DNA of 64,000 nt. Origin: Nephromyces sp. MM_2019. Lineage: Eukaryota > Apicomplexa > Aconoidasida > Nephromycida. This document shows, one piece after another, positions 39,101 to 49,933 of this stretch. Made by a program: the position numbers and the translations under genes. The stretch is from the NCBI GenBank assembly GCA_015657535.1, contig JADHZB010001491.1, forward strand, positions 124,001 to 188,000. Reading direction: 5' to 3'. Numbering within the stretch: position 1 is the first letter of the stretch; every line of letters begins with the position of its first letter. The notes beneath the pieces are model-generated. The model saw only the letters and a program-made list of their open reading frames with translations. It was not told where the DNA came from and did no database searches.

Positions 39101-40171
39101 CCTTCCGAACTAGCAACGAAATGCAGCCAGCACGAGCTATGCACTGGTGCAATTATGAATTATGCTAACTGCGCTGCACCAGTTTCCTACTAGGCAGACT
39201 GAGTTTCCCCTGCCTAAACACCTACGCATTTTGTGGGCTGTGGCTATGGAAGGATTCGGTGCCTGCCTGATAAGCGCAAATATTTCTTTGCTAAAATGTG
39301 AGAAATACATTCCTGATTAATATTGCGTATTTCCAACGATGAGAGAATTCCAATATCTTCAAATTATATGGCTTGGTAATGCACCGGTAGGCAAGTATTG
39401 ATCGATGCTGTAGGTAAGCCTTCAAGGTCATAGCAATTGCCAACCACCTCATGTTTTACATGGAAAATTTGTAAATGCCCCAGGGGTCAAACACTAAGGG
39501 GAATTATGGTTGCTTCGCTAAAAAAAAGAAGTTGTAGACTTTTCAAGTTTTCAACACTGAAAAATACGGCCATGTCCATTATCTATGAAAGCATGCGCCA
39601 CCTAAACGCTGCTGCAAAATGGAGATGAGGTCCAATTTTATTTTCGTGGGCTGGAATGACGTAACTATGCTTACAACCGTAAATAGTGTATTAACACGAT
39701 GGAACCTAAGCGCACAGGCTCCAAGGAGAAGAGCCTAACGTTATCATAATGCTTCACTATTACAAGATGCAATGCATACCTCGTGGTATTCCTCGATGCC
39801 TTACTCAGATATATTCTAGAGTTCACAGCAACTTCTATGCTGCGTGAACTGCGCACATCTTCCCTAAAACTGAAAAAATAGTATAGTCCATTCCGATACA
39901 TCTACCATGACGCCTAGGTGTGGCTTTACTAGTGAATTGCAGTTTTCCACTAGCAGCGTATATGACAGAACGTATGCTGTAAGTTTCTACTCGCATAGCA
40001 GGGAATATTAAAGCTTTGCTGTCAACGATTCTTTAGTGCCAAGCAAGAGAAACTTCGTAAGCCTCTAAAAAAAATAAAAATCAGGGCAAATATAGCCATG
40101 GTTATCCTTTTGTGGATTTCTTCCTTGATTCCACATTTTTAGTCGAAAGACTACATCCTTGGTGCTTCAGG
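36140..40171. other. T-rich 4-kb region without a resolved gene
   Basis: Plus-strand T-rich sequence between convergent neighbours. It may contain 3' UTRs or large introns. The longest frames (37161-37343 minus, 38905-39168 plus, 39437-39628 plus) have no splice context and no recognisable motif. GGTACCATAC occurs twice close together near 37390-37411. Nothing else stands out. Confidence 0.4.
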
Positions 40172-43100
40172 CTATTCATCTTTTGTTGACTCATTGTCCT
40201 GCTGTAATATCTTAATTATCTCCTCCAGATAAAGCATATAGGGGAGGACATACTCGCAAAAAATTCGTCGGCGGTTGTTTTCGAAGTTCCTGGGATGATT
40301 AGCATGATATTTTTGTTGGGAAAGGATGAATGCCTAATGTCTCACTGGACTGTACAAATTTGCATACTAAAAAAAGTTTAGCGTAGTAATTTTGTTTCTT
40401 CCTTTGCACAAAAAAGCTCAGATTTCCCTATTTTTAAGGGCAGGGGGAAAAATATAGTATGAAGATGTTTAACCTAACGCTGCTGGCAGCCTTTAGCAAT
40501 AGCTGCCAGCTTTGCAGGATTTACAACTCAATTATTAGAAATGTGATGCTAATTACTCCAGTCTTTAACTGGGTTACTCCTTGTAGTTAGCCTTTTCTTA
40601 CATTCTATATTAAATTTCTAGAGGTAGGCAACGAGTAATTGTGAGCGCCAAATACATAGGTAATTAACTTTACAGTGAAAGAAACCTTTCAAGGAGGGTA
40701 GAGATACTTATGATGCAAAATTCAGATGTTTGAAAATAATGCAACAAGGTTCTTACCTGACATATAAAAATATGAACCCAAAACAGATTAGTCCAAACGA
40801 AGCCAGGTGTTGCAGTAACATCCTTGCTGAAAGATTTGCTGACGACGTAGCGTAAGCTAGGACTATTACTACGAGATAAATAAATAGCACGCTATATAAC
40901 GCGGGAACCCTCACCGCTAACAGGATGCAAATTTGAATAATATGTACATTTATACTTCCGAAGGTGCCATACTGATTGACCATGCCACTCTCATTACTAG
41001 CACCCCAGATGAGGTCCAACGCTCCATAAGTGCATCTGAAAAGTTGCAGCACACAGATTCATTGAAAAGCTATAATCCACCATAGAAACATTTTCTAGGG
41101 TTGGGTTATTAATGGTATTTAATGACTTACACAGTTAGCTTGCAAATGCCTAGACAGAAAATACATCTGAATATTTCGACGCAGCAAACTTGCAGCACTA
41201 ATGTATTCCTCGGACAACGACATTTTTTTCCATCCACCCGTCGAAATGCATGGTTGCGATGCATAAAAAACGCGATCATATAGATGGAAAAGGTTGAGGA
41301 AGCAGCGGAAAAAATATTAGTGCAACCTCCACCTTGAATAGCGAAACTTACTGCACTAAGCCCAGAACAAGGAGTAGCCTATAAATACTATAGCAACTAC
41401 CTTCATTCCATCTGACCATTTGAAAACATGTCAGCAGGAGAGCATTCAGTATTGGCTGTGAAGCAAACCGTGCAATGGTGAGATAAAGGTCTACCCCAGA
41501 AATGTTAGCCTAAGCGCAAGAGCTATTTTATTCTATTGGAGCTTTTTAGACGTTTTTGGCAATATTTATTTTTCGCATTTTTACTTGGTTTAGAGGCTTT
41601 TATTTTCAGAAAACCCTTGTAAGGCTGCATAAACGAAGAAAATATTGTGATTCGCAGCGCTTTCATGCGATGCAACCTTCAATGCGGAGCATAGAATAAA
41701 AACAAAAACTTGAACCTTGTACGAAGTTGTTCGAAGCTACGGCTTTGAGCTAAAAGATTTTCGGGCACGTAGTAGCTATTTATTTATTCCACAGCTTACA
41801 AGTTATACCGACCTACAGTTAAGCTTTCAAAATAGCAACTGATCGGAATCTATTTGTCATTTTATAATTTTTTAGCTCCTGTATACGTTAGGCTCAACTT
41901 GTAGCCAGCAATTTCGAAATTTCTTTCGAACTATTAACAATTCAATCTACTAAAAATCAAAAATTATATTTCCGTCTAAAAAGTTAAAAACATTCCACAT
42001 AATCTATAAAAGGTGGATATAGTGCAGAAAAATCTAATAAATGTGTAATTTGCGGATTTTCTTAGAATCAACTAATCTAAGATTTCGTTTTATCATGTCT
42101 AACTATTGTAAAGCCATTAAATTGGGGTAATTTCAAGTGTATTTAAATATTTGTATCCGCGTTGCTTCCTTTTTATCGCAGAGGATGTACGCTTTTCATA
42201 TTTTATAGTCGAGGCTTTGCATTTATTCGATCTAGAGCTTAACCGCTGCAAAAAAACCAAGATGGCTTGCACTAGTGCTTTACCTTAACACAAAAAAAAC
42301 AAAGCAAGCAAATCATTTTTCAATCTATTTAACCTAATTTTTCTGCAGATATTTTTTATTCAGTTTTTTGGGAGCTTATGAATTTCGAGTAGGAGCAAGG
42401 TTAAGAATCATGATAAAGCGCAAAATGTCCCATATTTACCTCCCATGATGCCGGGTCTGCGTAGTACCTCTTTAAACGAATTAGTAGTTCGAAAGCAACG
42501 GCATAAAAGCAAAGAACAGCGAAGCTTTTCCCTATTTTGGAGTAGTATCTGCTGTTGAAGCTATTCATCCATTGAACATACCATCGTTCAAACGCATCAT
42601 CCACAAACATTCCCATTGAGCTTCTTGGAGGAAATGAACAGCCTTCTTTCCAAGCTGCAACGCGCATCAGTTTCGATTTAGTTTGGTATACAGCGGTGAA
42701 GTTTTCCATATTTTCTATGAATCGGGAAGAAGTTCTAGGGAAGCATCTGTGAAAGGTTTCGAAGATTTTATTGTTAAGAATTTTTTTTTCTTGGTTGTAG
42801 GTGGCATTTCTTGGGTATAAAATCGTTAATTGCGGGCGAGACAGCGGAAATAGGAAATTTTTTTCTGGAATTTGACTACTTGAACTCTCTGTATCAAAGC
42901 CAAGGCTTTCACTGGAAGCTTGAGAGAACTCTTGCAATATTGGATCAGGAGACTCTAAAGGTGTACTTTCTCCCTCAAAGACTGAAAAATAGGCGCAAAA
43001 GTCGGGGTCACCAATGATTTGCGCTTTTTTTTAATTTTAAGCTTATATGAAATAGCTGGTAATAAGTAGAATTATTCTGTAAAACGACTGCTCACCTTTG

Positions 43101-44099
43101 GAAGTAGCCAGAAAATTTTTGGCAGCAAAAAAAAACCGCTCTTGGAAAAAAAATGCTTCATTGTACGGGGCCTTCAAATCGGCGGAAGAGTATATACGCA
43201 TAAAGCGTGAAGAATCTTTATTGATTATCCGGTTTCTTATATGCGAATTAAGCAACTGTCGTTTTCCATGTGAAATTTTCCCCCAGCGTTGAAACTGTTG
43301 AATTCCTGAAAGTAAGTTAATGCTTATAGCTTAAGTCGAATTTCTAGAAGATTCGGTAGTTCCAGTACAAATACAAGCAAAACAACTGCTCTAAATTTTT
43401 GCTAGAAGCTGAATAAGAACGAATTTTTAACTAGAATTGAGCGATGGATTCATCCCCGAATGAAATCAGTAGGTAGGTTATGAAATTCTATCAAACAATA
43501 ATAAAATGAGCAACCTTAGTGCCTTGGTGCGTAAAATACTGAAGTGTGCGAAATGTCCGTTGGTAAGGGAAAAGGATGATGCTTTGTTCCATTGAAATAA
43601 AACACGAATTGCCAATAAATTTGATTTCCCAAACTAATGAACGCTATTAAAGCAATGCTCTGTGACTTCGCACCAAGTATGAAAATGTCATGCTTCATTG
43701 ATTTCTGATAGTAGTCAGGTAAACCTGTGTTGACGTAACTGACTGACCACTGGAAATCTGAATCCACACTCGTATTTCATGATTGGTGTAATGCTTCAAT
43801 AGCTTTTTTTTCCAAAGCTTGCGTTGCGATTTTCTAAAAACATCAGCCTCGACAAATTAGTAGAAGAATTTTAGACGCCCCTCAGACTAGCAAATACGCA
43901 CTTGAAAATTTCGCGGATAAGCGGTGATTACCCGTGTTTCTGACGATTTTTAATCGCTTGGAAATAATTTCTTAAAGAATTAACAGCACTAAGAAAGAGA
44001 TCACACGCGGATACCCATCTAGTTCAAAACAAATACGGTTAATTTGTGCTTACTTATTGCTTCGGATGGTTCTTCCAGGTAACTTATAGGTACCAAAAC
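40172..44099 (-). CDS. Six-transmembrane protein A, five visible exons, start missing
   Basis: Minus-strand exons 44099-44054, 42981-42440, 41455-41352, 41035-40757 and 40289-40172 join in phase to 1,089 nt, 362 residues plus TAG. Donors are consensus (GTAAGC, GTAAAT, GTAAGT, GTAAGA). No in-frame ATG is visible before the first exon, so an upstream exon is missing. The first ~150 residues are soluble. Six membrane segments follow: KSFAVLCFYAVAFELLIRL, ILNALLLTCFQMV, IYRLLLVLGLVQCTYGALDL, VHIIQICILLAV, ALYSVLFIYLVVIVLAYA and ASFGLICFGFIFLYV. A short basic then acidic tail ends it (RNFENNRRRIFC, VLPYMLYLEEIIKILQQDN). Six helices followed by an R-x-x-E-x-x-R-x-x-F-like segment recall the membrane module of protist nucleotide cyclases and phosphodiesterases, but no catalytic domain follows. 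A possible donor (GA|GTATGT) inside the last exon could extend the gene. Family not recognised. Confidence 0.72.
40482..40510. repeat. 9-bp inverted repeat (hairpin) in the last intron of protein A
   Basis: GCTGGCAGC (40482-40490) and GCTGCCAGC (40502-40510) are perfect complements around an 11-nt loop. They lie in the intron 40756-40290 of the six-TM gene. Function unknown. Confidence 0.7.
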
Positions 44100-44716
44100 C
44101 TGCAAGTACGACAATGGTATCAACGCAAGATTTTTTTTCAGTTTCGAAAAGTAGTGGCATGGTTATCCCCATTCTAAGTCAGTATTCGGCGCCTTGACCG
44201 CATGCATACGGGAATGCAAGCATATTCTGAGGATAAAATTCCGTGTATATATTAAAAAATATTTTTTTTCAGGCAGTTAAAGAGCTCAACGATACTTGTT
44301 GAAAATCTTAATTCAATTCACACCTCCAGTTACGCTGGGTGTATATTCCACTATCTCTATGAGTGCCATGATAAGCGGATGCTATTTGTTCACGCAAATG
44401 TCTAGTATCGGGGGAAAACCTATTAATATTCGTCATGTGGCGCTTTATGAGCAGTTAACAATCCACGTAAGCATAGCAAAATAAATGACACCTAATGGTT
44501 TTGTGCATTGCACCCAAGCAGTCGCATTGGGAGTCATAGAAAATACTGACAAGTATTGATTACTGTATGCCGGAAAGCATCGCATGACGCAAACATAGCT
44601 CGCGAGTCGCTGTACATCATAGCCTATATCGTAGACCTTTCAAATTTGTAGGCGCATACAATACGGGAGGGTCTTCCCCTGCTTTGCAATTGATTTATAA
44701 ACCATAGCGCATTTCA
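44100..44716. other. Spacer between the two six-TM genes
   Basis: It should contain the missing first exon of protein A and the 3' UTR of protein B. In the frame of the 44099 exon the DNA is open back to about 44144, with coding-like sequence (KLKKNLALIPLSYL) but no ATG. A plus frame at 44296-44484 is unsupported. Confidence 0.4.
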
Positions 44717-45847
44717 TCAATTACCTGCTCGGTAAGCTGATAAATTCAGCATGCCTAAATTCTTCGCACCCTTCATTTGTTGAGTGCTTCTGCTCGGTAA
44801 TTGAGGGTACCAAAAGTATTCTCCTCTGTCTGGAATAACGCTATAGGGTATCTCCTTCTCTTGTACGGCCAATGTTGAGCTTAGCATGCAGGACAAGTGG
44901 CTAGCCGCTACGGTGGAACACCGTGGTAACGAACTCCAAGCTCTATCTGTGCTGTGGAAGGCATGATTATCCTGTAAATTCCAAGGGTGTATTTGAACAC
45001 CTGTGAGACATAAAGCATCTTCTTTCTCAACGCCATCCCTTTTTTGGTTCTCTGATTGATGTGCTGCAACATCCTCGTATTCCAAGGTTCTATCTTCACT
45101 CGTGGCATCTTCAAATGAATCACTTAACTCAGCGTCCTCTTGCTTTAATAAAACTATATTACCAATAATTTGCTCTAGTAGCAATAGTTCGGGAAAAGTA
45201 TCTAAGTTCAAAAATGGATCAGCTTTATAGTTTGCGATTAAAACACCCAGCTGATAGTAGCAATAATAAATAACACAACCGATAATTATTTCTAGTAAGT
45301 ACAGGCTTATATCCACCCACAGAAGGGGAATATAAGGTGCATCTAAATCTCTAAGGAAAATTGACTGCATAGCAGTTCCTGTTAGCAATGAAAGCATGCA
45401 TATAATAAAAATCCATGATGAGCCATATCCTGTAAGGGTAAATATTAGGGAGATCAAATGGACACTCGTTAAAGTTACGTGATCATTCACTAAAGACAGG
45501 CACATAGCCCCCGCTACACTGGTAACAATTAAAAGAGATATCGTAAATAGGATTACGATATGCTGTTTGGAGCCGTAAATCCTGATGAGTCCGAAGGTTA
45601 GAAGAGAAATTATAAATAACATGGTTGATAGCACGGCCGGCCATGCACCTACAGGCCCCTTGAGTAAACCGGTCTCGCCGAGTAGTCTTCCTACTCCTAC
45701 TACAACAAACATGAATAGGTTTAACATGGTAATGAAGGCCACAAAATCTTCCGTTTTCATCACAAAGCCATGGTTCGGAGCCCTCCATCGCGTGTTGAGT
45801 AGGACAGGTTGCTTCTTTTGCAGAGGTTCTTTTGTGAACGATGCCAT
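44717..45847 (-). CDS. Six-transmembrane protein B, intronless
   Basis: A 376-aa frame from ATG 45847 (MASFTKEPLQKKQPVLLNTR) to a stop at 44717, well beyond chance. After a short soluble N-terminus, membrane segments lie near residues 34-57 (FVAFITMLNLFMFVVVGVGR), 67-92 (AWPAVLSTMLFIISLLTFGL), 94-118 (HIVILFTISLLIVTSVAG), 128-160 (VHLISLIFTLTGYG then SSWIFIICMLSLLTG) and 173-200 (LLWVDISLYLLEIIIGCVIY). The last 170 residues are soluble and acidic, including FPELLLLEQIIGNI and DAELSDSFEDATSED, then a Ser-rich tail. The order and spacing of helices and the P-x-x-L-x-L-E-x-I-I motif after the last helix repeat those of the gene immediately downstream on the same strand. I infer a diverged tandem duplicate. 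Family and function not recognised; probably a membrane receptor, scaffold or transporter-like protein. Confidence 0.8.
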   Translation of the reverse strand: MASFTKEPLQKKQPVLLNTRWRAPNHGFVMKTEDFVAFITMLNLFMFVVVGVGRLLGETGLLKGPVGAWPAVLSTMLFIISLLTFGLIRIYGSKQHIVILFTISLLIVTSVAGAMCLSLVNDHVTLTSVHLISLIFTLTGYGSSWIFIICMLSLLTGTAMQSIFLRDLDAPYIPLLWVDISLYLLEIIIGCVIYYCYYQLGVLIANYKADPFLNLDTFPELLLLEQIIGNIVLLKQEDAELSDSFEDATSEDRTLEYEDVAAHQSENQKRDGVEKEDALCLTGVQIHPWNLQDNHAFHSTDRAWSSLPRCSTVAASHLSCMLSSTLAVQEKEIPYSVIPDRGEYFWYPQLPSRSTQQMKGAKNLGMLNLSAYRAGN

Positions 45848-47555
45848 ATTTAAGATTATTGAGAATCAAACGGGTGCGCTTCCCCATCAGTTTTGCTTCC
45901 TGTGCATTACTGTATACGTGATCTTTCCGGCCAAGTAATCTTGAAGATATGGTTTTCGTAAAAATAAAAGAAATTGCGTCTAGTGACATTTAACGATGAT
46001 TCTCCTGGTATGCTTAGCAACAAAAATGTAGCATCTCTTCAAATGAAAATAAAAGGTAGGCATGAATACCATATTTGGAAAACCTATTATAGGAATTGGC
46101 AAGGAATATATATGTATGGATTATTGAAGTGCTTCGTCCCATTCGATTTTTGGTTTTATTAACCATTGTTGTGCCGGTATTTTAAGAAAAGCATTGCTAT
46201 AATGGGATGCTAAGTCATCCCTTCTACTAGCTGGCGTGCAGTCAAGCAGAATGTATAACCGGTACTTTTCCTATAAATTTTAATGTTTAAATGAAAATAG
46301 TACTGGAAGGGAGTTCACAGGTAATATCTTCGAGCTTTGAGAATGGCTGAGCACTCGCTTTAGTGAGATTTTTTTATTTTAACACTCAAAAGCCGAAGGC
46401 ACTGAATGTATTTGTCATTTTATAAGATTATACTACAACCAGTGGTACAAGTGCATAATCAATTATATTGATTTCCTTCTGGATCACTAGGTACAACAAA
46501 TTTTTACATGGCTGTAAAAAGTTTCTTGATTGCGCAAAATGATGCCAATTGTATGCTTTTTCCTTCGCTTAGTCTGGCAGTAGTGAAAGAAGAATGCCTT
46601 GTCCTTGCATATTTCTTCTTATATCTGATGAGATTTTGCGATACCGGAACCCATATAATTAAGAATGGGTCTAGCTTGAGCATAAACTTATTTTTTAACA
46701 AATGATACTATGGTCTATAGAGTATATCGCTTCATAGTAAGAAATATCGCTAGCCGTCCTATAAGTGCTTAAGACAAAATTGTGTTGTTTCGAAGCAAAA
46801 AAGGAGCTGAATCACTTGTTTTGTAATTAAAGTAATTGAGATGCTTAAGAGTAAGCACAGTAAGTTGTCGAATGGTTTAAGTAAATATAACTCCAAGTCT
46901 TCCCAACGTGATAAGATTTCAGGCAAGAGCTTTAGGTAATAAGCCTTCTACAAAAAAGAAGCTTAAAAGTTGTCGCTATTGGACTCACAAAACGGTATAG
47001 CTACAGGAAAATAAGACTAGTGAGAATTTTCTCAGGCTAAAGCTGCAGTCTTCTTATTGTTACGAGGGGTTGCACTATGATGGGTTCAGATTGTTGCAAA
47101 ATGTTGCAGCGCAACGTTGTAAAGGATATTTTCGTCAGCTAAAAATTTTTGCTTGCGGGTAGACCTAATGCTTCCTGTTATGGCAATTGCGTACATTTAA
47201 GATTTCAATCACCCATCAAGGGTAGGTGTAAGCAAAGGACCCAATTTTTATAACTACCACCATTATTAACTGCTTATCATTTGTTGGGAGAACTTTAGGA
47301 ACTCTATACTACAAAATTAGGCGATTCACACCCTATTAAATTGTATTTTTGGGGCTGCCGGCACTAGAGGTTGCTGCAGCCAGCATTTTTTTATTCCAGA
47401 TTACTCCTGCTAATTTTTTACCTTGTGACGCTTGTTTTCTTATTTACCCGGTAAAAATAGTAATTTGTCTGATGACAGAAAACTGGTCGCTCGGAACCTT
47501 TAGATTATCTGGTGCCTTCCCTTTTTGTCTCTTATTGGGTATGGTTGTAATCCAG
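45848..47555. other. Divergent spacer upstream of protein B
   Basis: Should contain the promoter of protein B and any upstream exons of the plus-strand gene at 47556. Frames at 46504-46705 occur on both strands over the same DNA and are not convincing. Plus frame 47349-47603 is hydrophobic and overlaps the next exon in another frame. Confidence 0.4.
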
Positions 47556-48182
47556 GGCTTGCGTCACTGTCACACAGCAATTATTCTCCTGCTCCCAGCT
47601 TAGGGTTACCAGTGGTGACTGCGCTGTGCGACGTAAAAAATCCAATTATGGTGCAGCAAGCACCTCAGGATGCAGTCCTCTGTAATTGGTATGAAAGGCA
47701 GCGTAGTAGGTACCGAAGGTATGAAAAAATCTGTTACCTGAAAATATTGCGGTGAAGCACCACCTCGTAAAAAATCCTAGAAATCTAGGACTACCATGAG
47801 ATAGCCGAACTGACCGCAGCCTCTTGCAGTCGTTGCACCCCTTCGTTAGTACGCTTGAACAGTAGAAGTTTTCATTGATATATTCGTTAGAAATTGGATA
47901 CAGCCACAATCGAGCACCAGCGTCAAACTACGACTCATCACAACTAGTCCTGCAAAGGTTCTGATGAGCACGTTCTTTTTCACTCTAGCTGTTGCCAACC
48001 GGAATTTAATATGGAGAGCCCTTAGTAAAGGTGAAGCTTCGTAGTACAGAAAAGTTCTAGTGCTCTTTCAGAATTAGTCCGGTGTATTAACTAAATTTGT
48101 TTTTTGCAGTTACGCGTGCTGTGATATTCAGCGTTTTGCGGGTGGTGTCTTACGATATGCTATACGCAAGACTTCTCAATAA
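47556..48182 (+). CDS. Partial unknown gene, two 3' exons
   Basis: Exon 47556-47718 follows a pyrimidine-rich acceptor (TTGTAATCCAG), ends at CGAAG|GTATGA, and joins in phase to 48110-48182 (acceptor TTTGTTTTTTGCAG), which ends in TAA. About 78 residues are seen: SLSHSNYSPAPSLGLPVVTA, NPIMVQQAPQDAVLCNWYER, then YACCDIQRFAGGVLRYAIRK. The composition is coding-like, with no membrane segment and no recognised domain. The upstream start exon is not found. An alternative donor (TTG|GTATGA at about 47691) would also stay in phase and drop nine codons. Confidence 0.4.
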
Positions 48183-49933
48183 CTGAGTATAGGAAATTTT
48201 TTGCTGTATCAATTAATTTATGATTGCAGAAGAGATTTAGCTTGTAAGACACTGAAGAATGAGAGTACGCGTTTACCATAACTAGCAAGTAGAACCAAAG
48301 AAGTATGGTGCCTACGAACTGGTAGAGCAAAGTCGTAGAAAATGATGCGTCGCAGTTACAAGTCATATCTCCCTTTGTATGCTAAGCTGGAATCACGCAT
48401 GCTTCTGACGCAAGGTTGCGCCACCCTGTAGCATCTTGAACGCGTTCTAATAATATTTATTAAACGAAACTGAAAGATAATTAATTGCATCTCCTACATT
48501 TTCTGAGCGCAAGTATCCTTGCTTGCACGTTAACCCCACCTCTATGCTTGGGAGAATATTGCTCGAAGGATATACTAGGGTATCCGTAGCATGAAAGTGG
48601 TACTATACCTTATTTTACCTTTCCTATGTACGGGCTAGCATGGCACCGCCATACGCGCTATCTAGAGTTCCAATGCAACGCTGAGTGTAGTTTGCCATAT
48701 ATGACGCTAGGGCTTACCAGTGAAACGAATTCATGGGCAATCAAGCTAAGAAAGTTCACATATTTACTTCCAGAGTAATAAACTGAAATGCGCGTAATTA
48801 GCCGTGCCGCCGCTCCATTAATTGTTTGACTAACTTCCCACGGTTTGAGTGATGCATATTATTTGAGGTCCCAAGGGGGACTCGAAAAATCATGCCATGC
48901 GGTTTTTTTTGTTCATTTATAGCTGCTGCTCCCCTTGGCTAAGCACTGGTAACCTTGTGATCCTGCTACCATCATTATACTTCTCATGGCTAATCAGTTG
49001 CCATATTTTCCTATTTACTTAGGTTGCCTTTGTTGATTCTCTTGAGGTTTTTACAGGAGCTCCGATTTCATTATTGTTGCACTTAAATTGCTCTGCCTTT
49101 TCTATTATCAGGAGGAACCTAACCGACGCGTAATAACTCAACGTGCTTGTAAATACACGTGTCTTTAAGCACAATTTTACGTCACTTTCTACATACAGCA
49201 AGAGCATATAGCCCATGAGTGCACTGAAAAACTCAGTAAGACTAATACACTCTTTAATTTAACCTACAAGGAATGGAGTATATGCACTAGCTCTCGCAAG
49301 AGTATAGTTATTGGTAAAAAAGCAGTTACATAACTTGTGTCGCTTCTACCTTTCGCATATAGTAATAATTTGCTAGTCCCTGCTTTCTTAGCACCGCGAA
49401 TGCTCTGAAGAGCTCATGCGCCACCTTTTAGGCCGAACTGGAAACTGCCGAACATCAATATTTCTTTGCAGGTGTGAGAAATAGCTTGCATTACGGCAAG
49501 TGATAAGGCATTGCATTATTTCTATCTTTTGTAGCAGATTACAGTAAGCAAGGCATGTATGTCTCGTAATAGAAGCTGGATAATATCTTCTCTGCCTATA
49601 AAGATGAAAGTGGAGACTTGGGTTTTTTAAAGTTGAGAAAGTTCGCTTATTCTGCTGTCCAACATTCAAGTTGACTAAAAATTTCTGTTATCTAAATATC
49701 TTTTGAGCTTCATAGATTTTTCTTGTTTTAAAGTTCCTGCAAATTATTACAGTTTGGAGTTACATCGAAGAAGCGTACCTACACGCTGCTGCAATCTTCA
49801 AACGGATAGCATGAAGTTCCGATAATTCCATGTAAATAAATGACTTTTTGAAGTCTTATTATCCGCTATCCTATATGGTGTTGTGCTTGCACAGGCTTCG
49901 TGGTATCCAAGCTTTCTCCTTCGTACTTCCGGA
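48183..49933. other. Unassigned spacer
   Basis: Mixed composition; minus frames at 48160-48366, 49019-49216 and 49388-49669 lack splice support. An acceptor (TTGTGCTTGCACAG, ending near 49893) precedes the possible first exon of the next gene. Confidence 0.35.

Noticed and set aside
45483..45989. 168-codon minus-strand ORF and 117-codon plus-strand ORF
   Set aside because: Both are shadows in other frames of protein B (44717-45847).
47646..47909. 87-codon minus-strand ORF
   Set aside because: It overlaps the more coding-like plus-strand exon at 47556-47718 and has no splice context.
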